43,586 nt of DNA, taken from assembly GCA_910584055.1 (NCBI GenBank), contig CAJTZS010000035.1, positions 1 to 43,586 of the forward strand, written 5' to 3'. Position 1 is the stretch's first letter, and the number at the start of each line of letters is the position of its first letter. Under the pieces are notes generated by a model. The model made no database searches, was not told the origin of the DNA, and worked only from the letters and a program-made list of their open reading frames with translations. Of the stretch, positions 1 to 8,437 are shown in pieces. Origin of the DNA: an uncultured Muribaculaceae bacterium (GTDB lineage: Bacteria > Bacteroidota > Bacteroidia > Bacteroidales > Muribaculaceae). Position numbers and translations under genes: made by a program.

Positions 1-1
1 A

Positions 2-121
2 CTTCTATCAGGGTTAGGACCTTCAGACGGTCAACCTAAATCAGGAAAAGACAGTGAGATATATAGGAATTTAGCGATTATGCCCGATAGGTGGGTTCTA
101 ATTGACAATGTTGAGAAATAG
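2..121 (+). CDS. C-terminal fragment of an unidentified protein
   Basis: An open frame enters from the left edge and ends at the TAG at 119-121, giving about 39 residues that end in MPDRWVLIDNVEK. The gene start lies outside the window. The tail is hydrophilic with no recognisable motif, so no function is proposed. The frame could be a chance opening, but no other gene covers this stretch and it is followed by an AT-rich region with a promoter, as expected at a gene end. Confidence 0.4.
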   Translation, partial: LLSGLGPSDGQPKSGKDSEIYRNLAIMPDRWVLIDNVEK

Positions 122-187
122 TTATTTTTGTCATTCTTAAAAGGTGTTTCCTGAATTTATCTTGTTTTCGATAAAAAAGTTAAAATA

Positions 188-219
188 TTTTGTTTTGTAA
201 CTAAATTATCTTAAATTTG
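188..219 (+). promoter_or_regulatory. Bacteroidetes-type promoter for the 356-1168 gene
   Basis: A TTTTG at 188-192 is followed after 19 bases by TAAATTTG at 212-219, matching the -33 TTTG and -7 TAnnTTTG consensus of the Bacteroidetes housekeeping sigma factor. Transcription would start near 226 and leave a leader of about 130 nt before the ATG at 356. Seen by motif only. Confidence 0.6.
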
Positions 220-355
220 CATCGATATGTGAAGTCTGGCGATTAAAACGGCATATGAAAGCTCGCGTATTCCCTGTAGATGCCATTCCCGCCATATAGC
301 AATTGTATATCGTGAATAAACTTAACCAACAATATTAACTTTAAAATCAACGTTT

Positions 356-1168
356 ATGAAGAAATTTTTACTTTCTATCGCGGCAGCATCACTCGCGCTG
401 TCCGCAGTATCACAGACTGTCTATTTCGAAGAAGACTTCGAATGGCTCGCTCCTTGGTGTGAGGCCGGTAATAAAGATGGAAAAGCCGGAGATTGTGTAG
501 GCACGAATAATCCCAGTGCAGTTTCCCCTCAAATAGTTGCTGCTGAAATAGAAGGCAAGACAGTTGCGGCTACTCTTGAAGACAAAGGCTATAATTTGCT
601 TAGATGGTGGGCGTCAAGCAAGAAAGAGGGTGAATGTATCTACATTAATACAAATTACCTTAAGTTCGGTAAGACAGGCTATCAAGGTGGAATTGTGCTG
701 CCTGCAATGCCTACAATGGCAGATGGTGCGACTGGAGTTCACATTTCATTTGATTGGTGTCCTCAAAGACAGGGTTCTGGTGTTATAGATCCGACATCTT
801 TAGTCGTTGTGGTTAAGAATGGAGAAGATGAGAAATCTTTTGCTGTTCCTGCTCATGGGATTGAAGAGAATGGGGATTTGAAATGGGTACCTGCCGACAT
901 AGATTTGTCAGAAGCATCCTTTAATAAGGATACGAGAATAACTCTTCGTAACGCAGATGGTCAGCTTAAGAGTGGTAAGGCTTTGCGTTGGCATCTTGAC
1001 AACATCAAGGTTTATGCTGCTGACGGCAGCGGTGTTGCCGGTATCGAGGCTGAAGAGAATGCTCCTGTTGAGTATTACAACATGCAGGGTATCCGCGTTG
1101 CAAATCCAGAGAACGGTCTTTATATCGTTAAGCAGGGCAATAAGGTTACAAAGCGCGTGATTAAATAA
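356..1168 (+). CDS. Secreted protein with C-terminal sorting-type tail
   Basis: A 270-residue protein that starts with a clear signal peptide (MKKFLLSIAAASLALSAVSQ), so it is exported. The body is rich in Trp, Gly and Asp and contains a segment typical of beta-sandwich, possibly carbohydrate-binding, modules (IDLSEASFNKDTRITLRN, then WHLDNIKVY near residues 210-220). The last 35 residues (YYNMQGIRV, then GLYIVKQGNKVTKRVIK) resemble the short C-terminal domains on Bacteroidales surface proteins that are related to type IX sorting tails. The same kind of tail is on the leucine-rich-repeat protein at 6799-8427. It has its own promoter and terminator, so it is a single-gene unit beside the polysaccharide locus. 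No catalytic motif was recognised. A role in glycan binding is inference. Confidence 0.8.
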   Translation: MKKFLLSIAAASLALSAVSQTVYFEEDFEWLAPWCEAGNKDGKAGDCVGTNNPSAVSPQIVAAEIEGKTVAATLEDKGYNLLRWWASSKKEGECIYINTNYLKFGKTGYQGGIVLPAMPTMADGATGVHISFDWCPQRQGSGVIDPTSLVVVVKNGEDEKSFAVPAHGIEENGDLKWVPADIDLSEASFNKDTRITLRNADGQLKSGKALRWHLDNIKVYAADGSGVAGIEAEENAPVEYYNMQGIRVANPENGLYIVKQGNKVTKRVIK

Positions 1169-1193
1169 ATCAATCCATAACATAGGAATATCT

Positions 1194-1227
1194 GCGGGTG
1201 GGAGCCTTAGGCTTTCACCCGCTTTTT
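1194..1227 (+). terminator. Intrinsic terminator after the secreted-protein gene
   Basis: GCGGGTG at 1194-1200 pairs with CACCCGC at 1216-1222 and is followed by TTTTT. An inner AGCC/GGCT pairing extends the stem. It lies 26 bp after the stop codon at 1168. Confidence 0.85.
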
Positions 1228-1280
1228 GTGCTGTATATCCTCTAAATAGAGAAGTCCGAAGCAATGAAAGGATACAATTA

Positions 1281-1714
1281 AATTCCCATTTATCGCACTG
1301 ATTAGACTAAACTTTCGCGTCAGCCCTTGAAGAGGGCAATTAGTTATAACCCCACACCGCTCCGCCTGCTTCCTTGCAGAAGCGGCGCATCGATGTGGGG
1401 TTATAACCAAGTGCCTTCTTCGAAGGCTGTCGCAATATGCCGCCGTTGCGAGCAACAGCGGCTCCGCCATCCGGCTATATGCAACGACGCGTCATTTTAT
1501 TAACCTCGCAGAGCCGCAGAGTGGCAGAGTATGTCTGTCCGGTTATCAGAGGTCGTTTCCACTCCTGCCGAGGAGCAGAGACTGCCGCGAAAATCACCGC
1601 GACAGTCTCTGCAACTCAGCCGGGAGTTCACGACCCTAAAAAAGACAGTGTGTCGATTCTTTGCGCCCTCGGCAACTCTGCGAGGAATAATGTTCAGTCC
1701 GATAAGCGGGAATT
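1281..1714 (+). mobile_element. TIR element D1 (MITE-like, 434 bp)
   Basis: The element is bounded by imperfect inverted termini. The left end begins AATTCCCATTTATCGCAC at 1281. The right end, read inward on the minus strand, begins AATTCCCGCTTATCGGAC. Both ends are flanked by TA (1279-1280 and 1715-1716). A second copy in opposite orientation lies at 15436-15754. Inside are GC-rich palindromes: a 14-bp stem (1343-1356 with 1394-1407) and a hairpin at 1575-1612. There is no transposase. Frames across it are short and contain a peptide, TSQSRRVAE...VRGR.HSCRGAE, shared with the other copy. That sharing can be explained by DNA conservation. It fills most of the gap between 1169 and 1921. The remaining 200 bases before susC show no clear promoter. 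Confidence 0.75.
1343..1407. repeat. 14-bp inverted repeat inside element D1
   Basis: GTTATAACCCCACA at 1343-1356 is the exact reverse complement of TGTGGGGTTATAAC at 1394-1407, with a 37-base GC-rich loop. It is present in D1 but absent from the shorter copy D2, so it lies in sequence that differs between the two copies. Confidence 0.8.
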
Positions 1715-1921
1715 TAAATGAATGGTTGAATAACCGATTTATGTTGTAAAACATGATTTCTGTTTGGGACAATGTGTGATTTGTTGTGTAATCCTTAATA
1801 CTTGGCAATTGAGTCAAAAGATTTCGTGAAATCAATCGGAAGGATTGGATTTCGGGAAATAGTGAAGTTGCTCAACCAACTTCCGGATGTGGAAAACTCA
1901 TTAACAACAAATAACAACATC

Positions 1922-4900
1922 ATGCAGAAAAACTTAAGACAATGGACTATGGTCTTCTTTCTGGCGATGTCGATGCTGTGTTGCAACGATATATTCGCAA
2001 GGAGTGAAGTGCCGAAGGTCTCGGTGAACGTGGAAAACTCCTCTCTGAAAGATCTCTTCCGGGAGATAGAGAAACAAACAACATATATTTTTTCCTATCG
2101 TGAAGGGGTACTGGTAAACGCGCCTAAAGTTTCTGTTTCGCTTAAGAATGTTTCTGTGAGCCGTGTCCTTGACGAGGCTCTGAAGAATACCGGTATCGGG
2201 TACCGTATCGTATCTTCACGTTCGATTGTGATCTCCGACAATAGGAAGAATGTCAGCAAGAAGAAAGATAACGGAGGTAAGAATGTTCGTGGTAAGGTGG
2301 TTGATGCCGAGGGGGAACCGATAACGGGAGTGACGGTGATGGTAAAGGGAACCCCGATTGGCGCGGCTACTGATTTGGATGGGAACTGGTCTCTTGTAAA
2401 TGTGCCGGATAATGCCAAGGTTTCCTTCAATATGATCGGTTATACGCGCAAGGAGATTCCAGTGTCGGGTCTATCCGGATTTACACAGGTGACACTTGAT
2501 GAAAACACGGTGCTTCTTGACGAAATGGTGGTTGTAGGTTATGGACAGCAATCGGAAAAGCTGCTCACCACTTCCATAAGTTCCGTCAAGATGGATGACG
2601 TAGATCAAGGTAATGATTATAATGTGGCGAAAATGCTGCAAGGGCGCACACCGGGCGTGAGTGTGGCTACCGCCAGTGGTAAGCCCGGACAGACTCCCAA
2701 TGTCAGGGTGCGCGGTATCGCCTCCATATCCGGTAGCGCGACACCTCTTTATGTCGTTGATGGCGTTCCCAATGAGAACCTTCCGTATCTAAATCCGAAC
2801 GATATCGAGCGTATGGACGTGCTCAAAGATGCATCGGCAACGGCTATTTATGGATCGCGGGCAAACAATGGCGTTGTCATCATCACAACCAAGTCCGGTG
2901 CAACTGATACAAAAACAAAATTCAATGCGAGTGTCCGTCATAGTCTCGGGTGGATAGCCCACGATATTGAGATGGCTAATTCATCGGAATATATACGCAC
3001 AATCCGTCAGGCGGTTGAAAACTATAATTATCAATTTAAGGGTGTGAAACCGTTGGAGAGTTTCATGGTGCCTGACAATATTGAGGAGACGAACTGGATG
3101 GACTGGCTGCAGCGCGACATGGCAAACACAACTAATGCCAATTTGAGTATGCAAGGAGGCAATTCTAAGACATCTTTCTTCATGTCGGCGGGGCTTAATA
3201 CCCAGCAAGGAATAATCAAGAGAACGAAATTCGACCAGTTTAATGCGCGTGCCAAATTCTCTCATATTATAAACCGTATATTCAAGGTGAACCTTAATTT
3301 ATCAGGTTCATATACTTCTGAATTCCTTTCTGAGGAGGGAGACGGATCGCTGAAGATAATCCGTTCGGCAAGAGAGCAGCAGCCATGGATCGGACCGTAT
3401 GATGAGAACGGTAATTATACTAAAAACGGAAGTAAGCTGCTGCGTCATAATCCGGTGATGGTTCTCAATGAAGAATCCAATACGAACAATAGGGTGGAGG
3501 GTCAAGGAAGCCTTAATGTGGAAGTGACTCCGTTCAAAGGGTTTAAATGGACACCGTCGGTTAGCGTATATGGTAAATTTTCCGATGGCAAGAAGAAACT
3601 CTCGGAACTCAACGACGCCAGGGGACAGTCTTCCGGCTGGGGAGCGTTGACGCAACAGAAGAACACCACTTACCGGATTGTAATAGATAATGTGCTGCAG
3701 TATGATAATTCGGTCAGTAGGCTGATGTATAGCGTTATGGCGGGTCATTCATATGAAAAATACGCATATGAACAGTTTGGTGTCAAGAGCGACAATTATA
3801 AGGACAATGCTTATCCGTCATCTGGTTTCGATCTTGTAAACTCCGGCACGGCAATATATCCTAACAGCATAGGATATAATTCATATGCAATCGAATCTTG
3901 GTTCGGCAGGGTAGCTCTCAACTGGGACAACAGATATATCCTTAATGCAACAGTGCGCAGTGACGGCTCTTCAAGATTCCCGAAGAATCACCGTTACGGC
4001 ACATTCCCTTCAGCATCTCTTGCATGGAGGATAACGAATGAGCGTTTCTTTCCGAAGAATACCGTTCTCAACGACCTTAAGCTCCGGTTGAGCTGGGGAA
4101 ATACGGGGTCTATGGCCGGGATAAGCGACTGGGCGGCCATGTCTCTGATTTCTTCAAGCACAGGCTCATCTTATAACCATTCCTCAGGTCTTAGCATCGG
4201 CAATTCAACAGGTGATTTGACGTGGGAGAGATCCACGCAATATAATGTAGGTGTCGATGCCGAGCTTTTCGACAGCAGGTTGCGTTTGGGACTCGACCTC
4301 TATCATCAGACCACCAACGGGTTGCTCTACAATACTAATCTAATCTCTACTTCCGGATTCACGGGAAGAACCGCCAACCGCGGCCGTATTGTGAATAAAG
4401 GAGTGGAGTTCATTGCTTCGGGAGATATTTTTACCGGCGATTTCAATTGGAATCTTACGGCCAACATAAGCCATACACGTAATAAGCTTCTTGAACTTGA
4501 CGGTTCGCTCGATATGGAAATCAAGTCTGCTTCAGGAATTGAGGGGGGCAGTTATCATGCTTTGATAGTGGGAAAACCGGTCAGCGCATATTATATGTAC
4601 AGGCAGGACGGAATCTATCAAAAAGACAGCGATGTCCCTGCGAAACTATATGCCAAAGGAGTGCGTGCCGGCGATGTGATGTATCATGACCTGAATGGAG
4701 ACGGCGATATAACCGCAGACGACAGGATGTATGTCGGCAAGGTTACTCCCGATATCACCGGAGGTATAACTTCCACAATGAGCTGGAAAGGATTCGACCT
4801 CGGAATATTCTGTCAGTTCGCATTCGGTGGCAAGATCTTGGCCGCGTGGAGGGGCAGCGGCAGCAATGAAGGCACAGAGAGTCTTGGTTATGGGGGCGGA

Positions 4901-5338
4901 CAATCCTTCAATATGATAAGCAACGGAGAAAATGTATCGTCAAAGGCATATTTCAATATCTCGAAATATGTGGCAAACCATTATTGGCATGGTGAAGGCA
5001 CAAGCAATACCGTTCCGCGTCCTGTGTTGAAAAACACTTTTACAGGAGGATTCTCCAATTATCTCACCTCGACAAGATATCTTGAGGACGCATCTTACTT
5101 CAAGTTTAAAACCATAACCCTCGGGTATACATTGCCAAGGAACATAGTTTCAAAAGCGAAAATAAGTTCAGTGAGATTCTATGTATCCCTTGACAATTTC
5201 CTGACATTCACAGGTTATTCCGGATATGATCCTGAGTTTTCCTACTCCTCTTCTCCGAGTGCCGCCACATATGGCGCGGACTTCGGTGAGCAGGCCTCTC
5301 TAAAAAGCCTCATATTCGGTGTTAACGTTAATTTCTAA
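1922..5338 (+). CDS. susC: SusC-like TonB-dependent outer-membrane transporter with STN domain
   Basis: A 1138-residue outer-membrane beta-barrel that, by family, imports oligosaccharides with its SusD partner using TonB energy. I place the start at the ATG at 1922, which gives a signal peptide (MQKNLRQWTMVFFLAMSMLC...). The longer frame to the TTG at 1802 would bury it. Domains in order: STN (secretin/TonB N-terminal) at about 30-105, carboxypeptidase-regulatory-like domain at 120-195, a TonB-box-like stretch near LLDEMVVVGYG (198-208), plug with the SusC signature (LYVVDGVPNENLPYLNPNDI, then ASATAIYGSRANNGV) at about 276-326, then barrel strands to the C-terminal aromatic residue. The STN domain is the part that in FecA-like receptors contacts a FecR anti-sigma factor, so sigma/anti-sigma control is possible, but no such pair is in the window. 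susD follows after 11 bp. The sugar cannot be read from the sequence. Confidence 0.95.
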   Translation: MQKNLRQWTMVFFLAMSMLCCNDIFARSEVPKVSVNVENSSLKDLFREIEKQTTYIFSYREGVLVNAPKVSVSLKNVSVSRVLDEALKNTGIGYRIVSSRSIVISDNRKNVSKKKDNGGKNVRGKVVDAEGEPITGVTVMVKGTPIGAATDLDGNWSLVNVPDNAKVSFNMIGYTRKEIPVSGLSGFTQVTLDENTVLLDEMVVVGYGQQSEKLLTTSISSVKMDDVDQGNDYNVAKMLQGRTPGVSVATASGKPGQTPNVRVRGIASISGSATPLYVVDGVPNENLPYLNPNDIERMDVLKDASATAIYGSRANNGVVIITTKSGATDTKTKFNASVRHSLGWIAHDIEMANSSEYIRTIRQAVENYNYQFKGVKPLESFMVPDNIEETNWMDWLQRDMANTTNANLSMQGGNSKTSFFMSAGLNTQQGIIKRTKFDQFNARAKFSHIINRIFKVNLNLSGSYTSEFLSEEGDGSLKIIRSAREQQPWIGPYDENGNYTKNGSKLLRHNPVMVLNEESNTNNRVEGQGSLNVEVTPFKGFKWTPSVSVYGKFSDGKKKLSELNDARGQSSGWGALTQQKNTTYRIVIDNVLQYDNSVSRLMYSVMAGHSYEKYAYEQFGVKSDNYKDNAYPSSGFDLVNSGTAIYPNSIGYNSYAIESWFGRVALNWDNRYILNATVRSDGSSRFPKNHRYGTFPSASLAWRITNERFFPKNTVLNDLKLRLSWGNTGSMAGISDWAAMSLISSSTGSSYNHSSGLSIGNSTGDLTWERSTQYNVGVDAELFDSRLRLGLDLYHQTTNGLLYNTNLISTSGFTGRTANRGRIVNKGVEFIASGDIFTGDFNWNLTANISHTRNKLLELDGSLDMEIKSASGIEGGSYHALIVGKPVSAYYMYRQDGIYQKDSDVPAKLYAKGVRAGDVMYHDLNGDGDITADDRMYVGKVTPDITGGITSTMSWKGFDLGIFCQFAFGGKILAAWRGSGSNEGTESLGYGGGQSFNMISNGENVSSKAYFNISKYVANHYWHGEGTSNTVPRPVLKNTFTGGFSNYLTSTRYLEDASYFKFKTITLGYTLPRNIVSKAKISSVRFYVSLDNFLTFTGYSGYDPEFSYSSSPSAATYGADFGEQASLKSLIFGVNVNF

Positions 5339-5349
5339 GTCGAAAAATT

Positions 5350-6729
5350 ATGATGAAAAACAGATATACATTATTCGTAACTTTATTTACGATGCTTCTT
5401 GCCGTTGCATCGTGTTCTTCCGAGCTTGATGACGTGAAGCCCCGGCATGCTATACCGCAGGAGGATGTGAGTGAAAATGATATGGTGAAAATCCTCAACG
5501 GTGTTTATGCAAAGATGGAGACATACACTTTCCAGCTTTGGTTTAATGATGATATTCAAGGAGAGAATTTCGCCACCAGCACCGGAATAACACCAATGCC
5601 CGACCCTTGCAATATGTCGCCGGATAATATCAATTCCAATATCAATGTGCTTTCTTATTGGCGTAATTCATTCTCGGCGCTGTATCAGGTGAATTATCTT
5701 TTAGGGATGTATGAAAAGTCTGCGAATAAAGAAACGTCAGCCATGAAGGGGATTGGGAGCGCATGCTATTATTTCCGGGCGTTCATTTATTACCGTCTTG
5801 CTTCGCATTTTGGGAATGTCCCGGTGATTCGGGAATGTACCGATGCGGTGATACCGATCTCGCCCGAAAGTGAAGTGTGGAAATTTGTGGAGGAGAATCT
5901 TGCATTGTCGCTTGAAATCGCTTCCGATGAATCCAGGTGGTTTGTAGGCAAAGATGCCGTCAACGCGCTCGCTGCAAGAACTGCCCTCTTCCTCGGAAAG
6001 GGAAAGGAGGCTGCGGAATATGCTGAAAACGTGCTTGCCAATCCTGCGTATTCCCTTGTGAACACCGCAATGGACTTTTCTTCAATTTTTTTGCCGGATT
6101 CATCAAGCAAGGAAATAGTATTCGGATTTGTCAATAACACCCGTACTTCAAGCTACTGCAACTTTGCCGGTGTCGTCAATGATGTGGACGGCAATTGGGA
6201 TTATTCCCCGGCTCCGGAGTGTTACAGCTCTTTGTTTGCAGACGATATAAAATTCCAAAGGGCTGGAGATGTCCGTCATTATGCTACGTTCCAGTCAAAC
6301 CCTGTCAATTCAAATCGCGTGATAAAGTTTTCTAATGGAAAACAACAGCTTGCAAAAAATGATGATTATCTGCATACGCCCGTGATTGTTTCCAGGATTG
6401 CTGAAATGTATCTTATTTCAGCCGAAGGAAAAGGTAAGGTTGAAGGTGCAAAACGATTACATGAATTTCTTGAGAAAAGGTATGCATCGTGCCTTACGGA
6501 AAATGAAATCAAAAACCTTCCCGACCGCGAGTATCAGAACCTGATACTTGATGAGCGCCGCCGTGAGTTCTATGCGGAGGGAATGCGCTGGCAGGATGTT
6601 AAGCGCACAGGAAGATATGACCTGTTGAAGACTTTGCGCGGCAGGGAATACCTGATGTATTATCCCATTCCCCAGGCCGAGATAGATATTGCCGGAAAGG
6701 AGGCATATCCCCAAAATCCCGGATACTGA
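5350..6729 (+). CDS. susD: SusD/RagB-like surface glycan-binding lipoprotein
   Basis: A 459-residue lipoprotein that by family caps the SusC barrel and captures glycan at the cell surface. The signal ends in a lipobox (LLAVASC, Cys22) followed by SSELDD, the kind of acidic stretch that fits surface export. SusD hallmarks are GSACYYFRAFIYYRLASHFG followed by NVPVI (TPR-like helices), RIAEMYLISAEG near residue 345, LDERRREFYAEGMRWQDVKR near 400, and the C-terminal YYPIPQAEIDIAG...NPGY. It is slightly short for the family. It follows susC by 11 bp and is clearly co-transcribed. The adjacent ATGs at 5350 and 5353 are equally possible starts. Confidence 0.95.
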   Translation: MMKNRYTLFVTLFTMLLAVASCSSELDDVKPRHAIPQEDVSENDMVKILNGVYAKMETYTFQLWFNDDIQGENFATSTGITPMPDPCNMSPDNINSNINVLSYWRNSFSALYQVNYLLGMYEKSANKETSAMKGIGSACYYFRAFIYYRLASHFGNVPVIRECTDAVIPISPESEVWKFVEENLALSLEIASDESRWFVGKDAVNALAARTALFLGKGKEAAEYAENVLANPAYSLVNTAMDFSSIFLPDSSSKEIVFGFVNNTRTSSYCNFAGVVNDVDGNWDYSPAPECYSSLFADDIKFQRAGDVRHYATFQSNPVNSNRVIKFSNGKQQLAKNDDYLHTPVIVSRIAEMYLISAEGKGKVEGAKRLHEFLEKRYASCLTENEIKNLPDREYQNLILDERRREFYAEGMRWQDVKRTGRYDLLKTLRGREYLMYYPIPQAEIDIAGKEAYPQNPGY

Positions 6730-6798
6730 GATGCCCGATTATAGCAAATATTAATAAAGCAAATATTGAAATTCATAAAACAATTAATTAATAAAGAC

Positions 6799-8427
6799 AT
6801 GAGACTCAAACAAATGCTTCCTGTTGTAGCAACGGGATTATGTTCCCTGTTTGCCGCAATTGCCGCTAATGCTCAGACCACAGTAGATGGAATAGAGTAT
6901 AAAATTTCTTCCGACGGCTCATATTATGTTGTGTCCGGATGTTCTGCCGACATTGTGGATGCTACAATAAAATCAGAGGTCGATGGCCTCCCGGTGCGTG
7001 AAATATCGGCCGGTATTTTCAATGGCACAAAAGCCCCGCATCTCGTTTCTGTGACGATACCGGGGAGTATTGTAACAATGGGGAATTCAATTTTCCAGAA
7101 CAATGCCACTCTCGAGACCTGTACGTTCCTGTCAGGAGATGAAAACCTGACAATGGGTGGATGGACATTTAACAATGCCACATCTCTCAAGGAAATAGAA
7201 CTGCCCAAAAGGCTTGCCGCCATGACAGCCAACTCTAATTTCAATGGCTGCACGAATCTGGAAAAGGTTGTGTTTCAAGGACCGAATATATTGCTTACTT
7301 CCATACCTCAGTATACGTTTGCCAACAACAATGCCCTCTGGTATCTCGACATATCCGGATTGGAGAATCTTGCCGTATTCCCTCCCAATGCAATAGCATC
7401 CAAAGCATCATCAGTGACATTGGTTATGTCGCCATCCACTGATTTTGTTGAAAAAAGCAATCCGCAGCAATGGAGGCCGGCAAAAGCTTTTGCCAATGTC
7501 AATGTTACGGATGTAATATATCCGGAAGGAACAACGAGGATTACAAGAAATGCTTTCAATGGCTATAGCAAGGTGACGTGGCTGACATTGCCGGAATCTT
7601 TGGAGGTTATTGAACCCAAGGCTTTCATGAATTGCTCCGGTCTCGACCGCGTGGAAGTGCCTGCAGAAGTGAAGGATATTGGCGAGAGTGCGTTTGGGCA
7701 TGTTGATTCCGATAGAGGGGTGAGGGAAGTTTTACTTATGCAGCGAGGAGGAAAATTTCCTAACACTGACGGGAAATCCATCGTCGCTTCGGATACAAAA
7801 GCGTATTGCTATTCCGACTTAGATAATATACCTCAGGAAATTCTCAGGGTCCCGATCGTGACCGGTTCTCCATTCCAGACCTATGTCAGCCCGATTGCGG
7901 TTGAGATTCCACAATCGACAGAGGCTTCTTGCATTACGGATATTAGCGGAAACAGGGTTATGTCAGACTTTACAGAATTCGGTTCTGAATCAGAACTTCC
8001 TGCATTCACTCCCGTCCTTATGCATCGCACCGGAAATGCTGAAACCGTATTGTATCCTGTCATGGTCCCCGATAATGTTGATGAGCCGGGGGAGAATAAT
8101 CTTCTCACTTTAGCAGAAAATGGATTTGAGGAAGATATGAAGTATTATTGTCTTACCAATTATGGCGGCGGATGTGCTTTCACAGAGACTGAAGAAACAG
8201 CACCGGTTGCCGGGCGGGTATACTTGGCTCTCGGAAAAAACACAGCGGGAAATACGCCTGCATATATTGTAAGTGATTCTCAGGGTGTCACAACCATCGT
8301 AGAGACCATAGGAGCAGTTGATGGAAACGATGCGCCGGTATATACAATAATGGGAGTGAAAGTTGATACTGACAGTTTAGCTCCCGGAATATATATAAAG
8401 GCCGGAAAGAAATTTATAGTAAAATAA
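6799..8427 (+). CDS. BspA-like leucine-rich-repeat surface protein
   Basis: A 542-residue exported protein. The ATG at 6799 gives a signal peptide ending IAANAQ; the frame extends to a TTG at 6766 but adds a non-signal stretch. Residues about 35-320 carry repeats of the LRR_5/BspA type (VTIPGSIVTMGNSIFQNNATL, ...IELPKRLAAMTANSNFNGC, WLTLPESLEVIEPKAFMNCS, VEVPAEVKDIGESAFGH). The C-terminus (VYTIMGVKVDTDSLAPGIYI, then KAGKKFIVK) is a sorting-type tail like that of the protein at 356-1168. It lies where many loci have a SusE/SusF-type surface glycan-binding protein, so a binding role is plausible. BspA proteins in other species bind host or bacterial proteins, so protein binding is an alternative. 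The gap to susD is 69 bp and to the next gene 10 bp. Confidence 0.85.
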   Translation: MRLKQMLPVVATGLCSLFAAIAANAQTTVDGIEYKISSDGSYYVVSGCSADIVDATIKSEVDGLPVREISAGIFNGTKAPHLVSVTIPGSIVTMGNSIFQNNATLETCTFLSGDENLTMGGWTFNNATSLKEIELPKRLAAMTANSNFNGCTNLEKVVFQGPNILLTSIPQYTFANNNALWYLDISGLENLAVFPPNAIASKASSVTLVMSPSTDFVEKSNPQQWRPAKAFANVNVTDVIYPEGTTRITRNAFNGYSKVTWLTLPESLEVIEPKAFMNCSGLDRVEVPAEVKDIGESAFGHVDSDRGVREVLLMQRGGKFPNTDGKSIVASDTKAYCYSDLDNIPQEILRVPIVTGSPFQTYVSPIAVEIPQSTEASCITDISGNRVMSDFTEFGSESELPAFTPVLMHRTGNAETVLYPVMVPDNVDEPGENNLLTLAENGFEEDMKYYCLTNYGGGCAFTETEETAPVAGRVYLALGKNTAGNTPAYIVSDSQGVTTIVETIGAVDGNDAPVYTIMGVKVDTDSLAPGIYIKAGKKFIVK

Positions 8428-8437
8428 TTAGAGGGTT

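Noticed and set aside
1437..1721. Open frame of 94 codons on the plus strand in D1
   Set aside because: It lies wholly in a repeat element with palindromes, and the similar peptide in D2 runs out of its element into unrelated sequence. DNA conservation explains the similarity better than a protein.
1802..1921. Forty-residue N-terminal extension of SusC from a TTG
   Set aside because: The signal peptide begins at the ATG at 1922 and the extension lacks export features.
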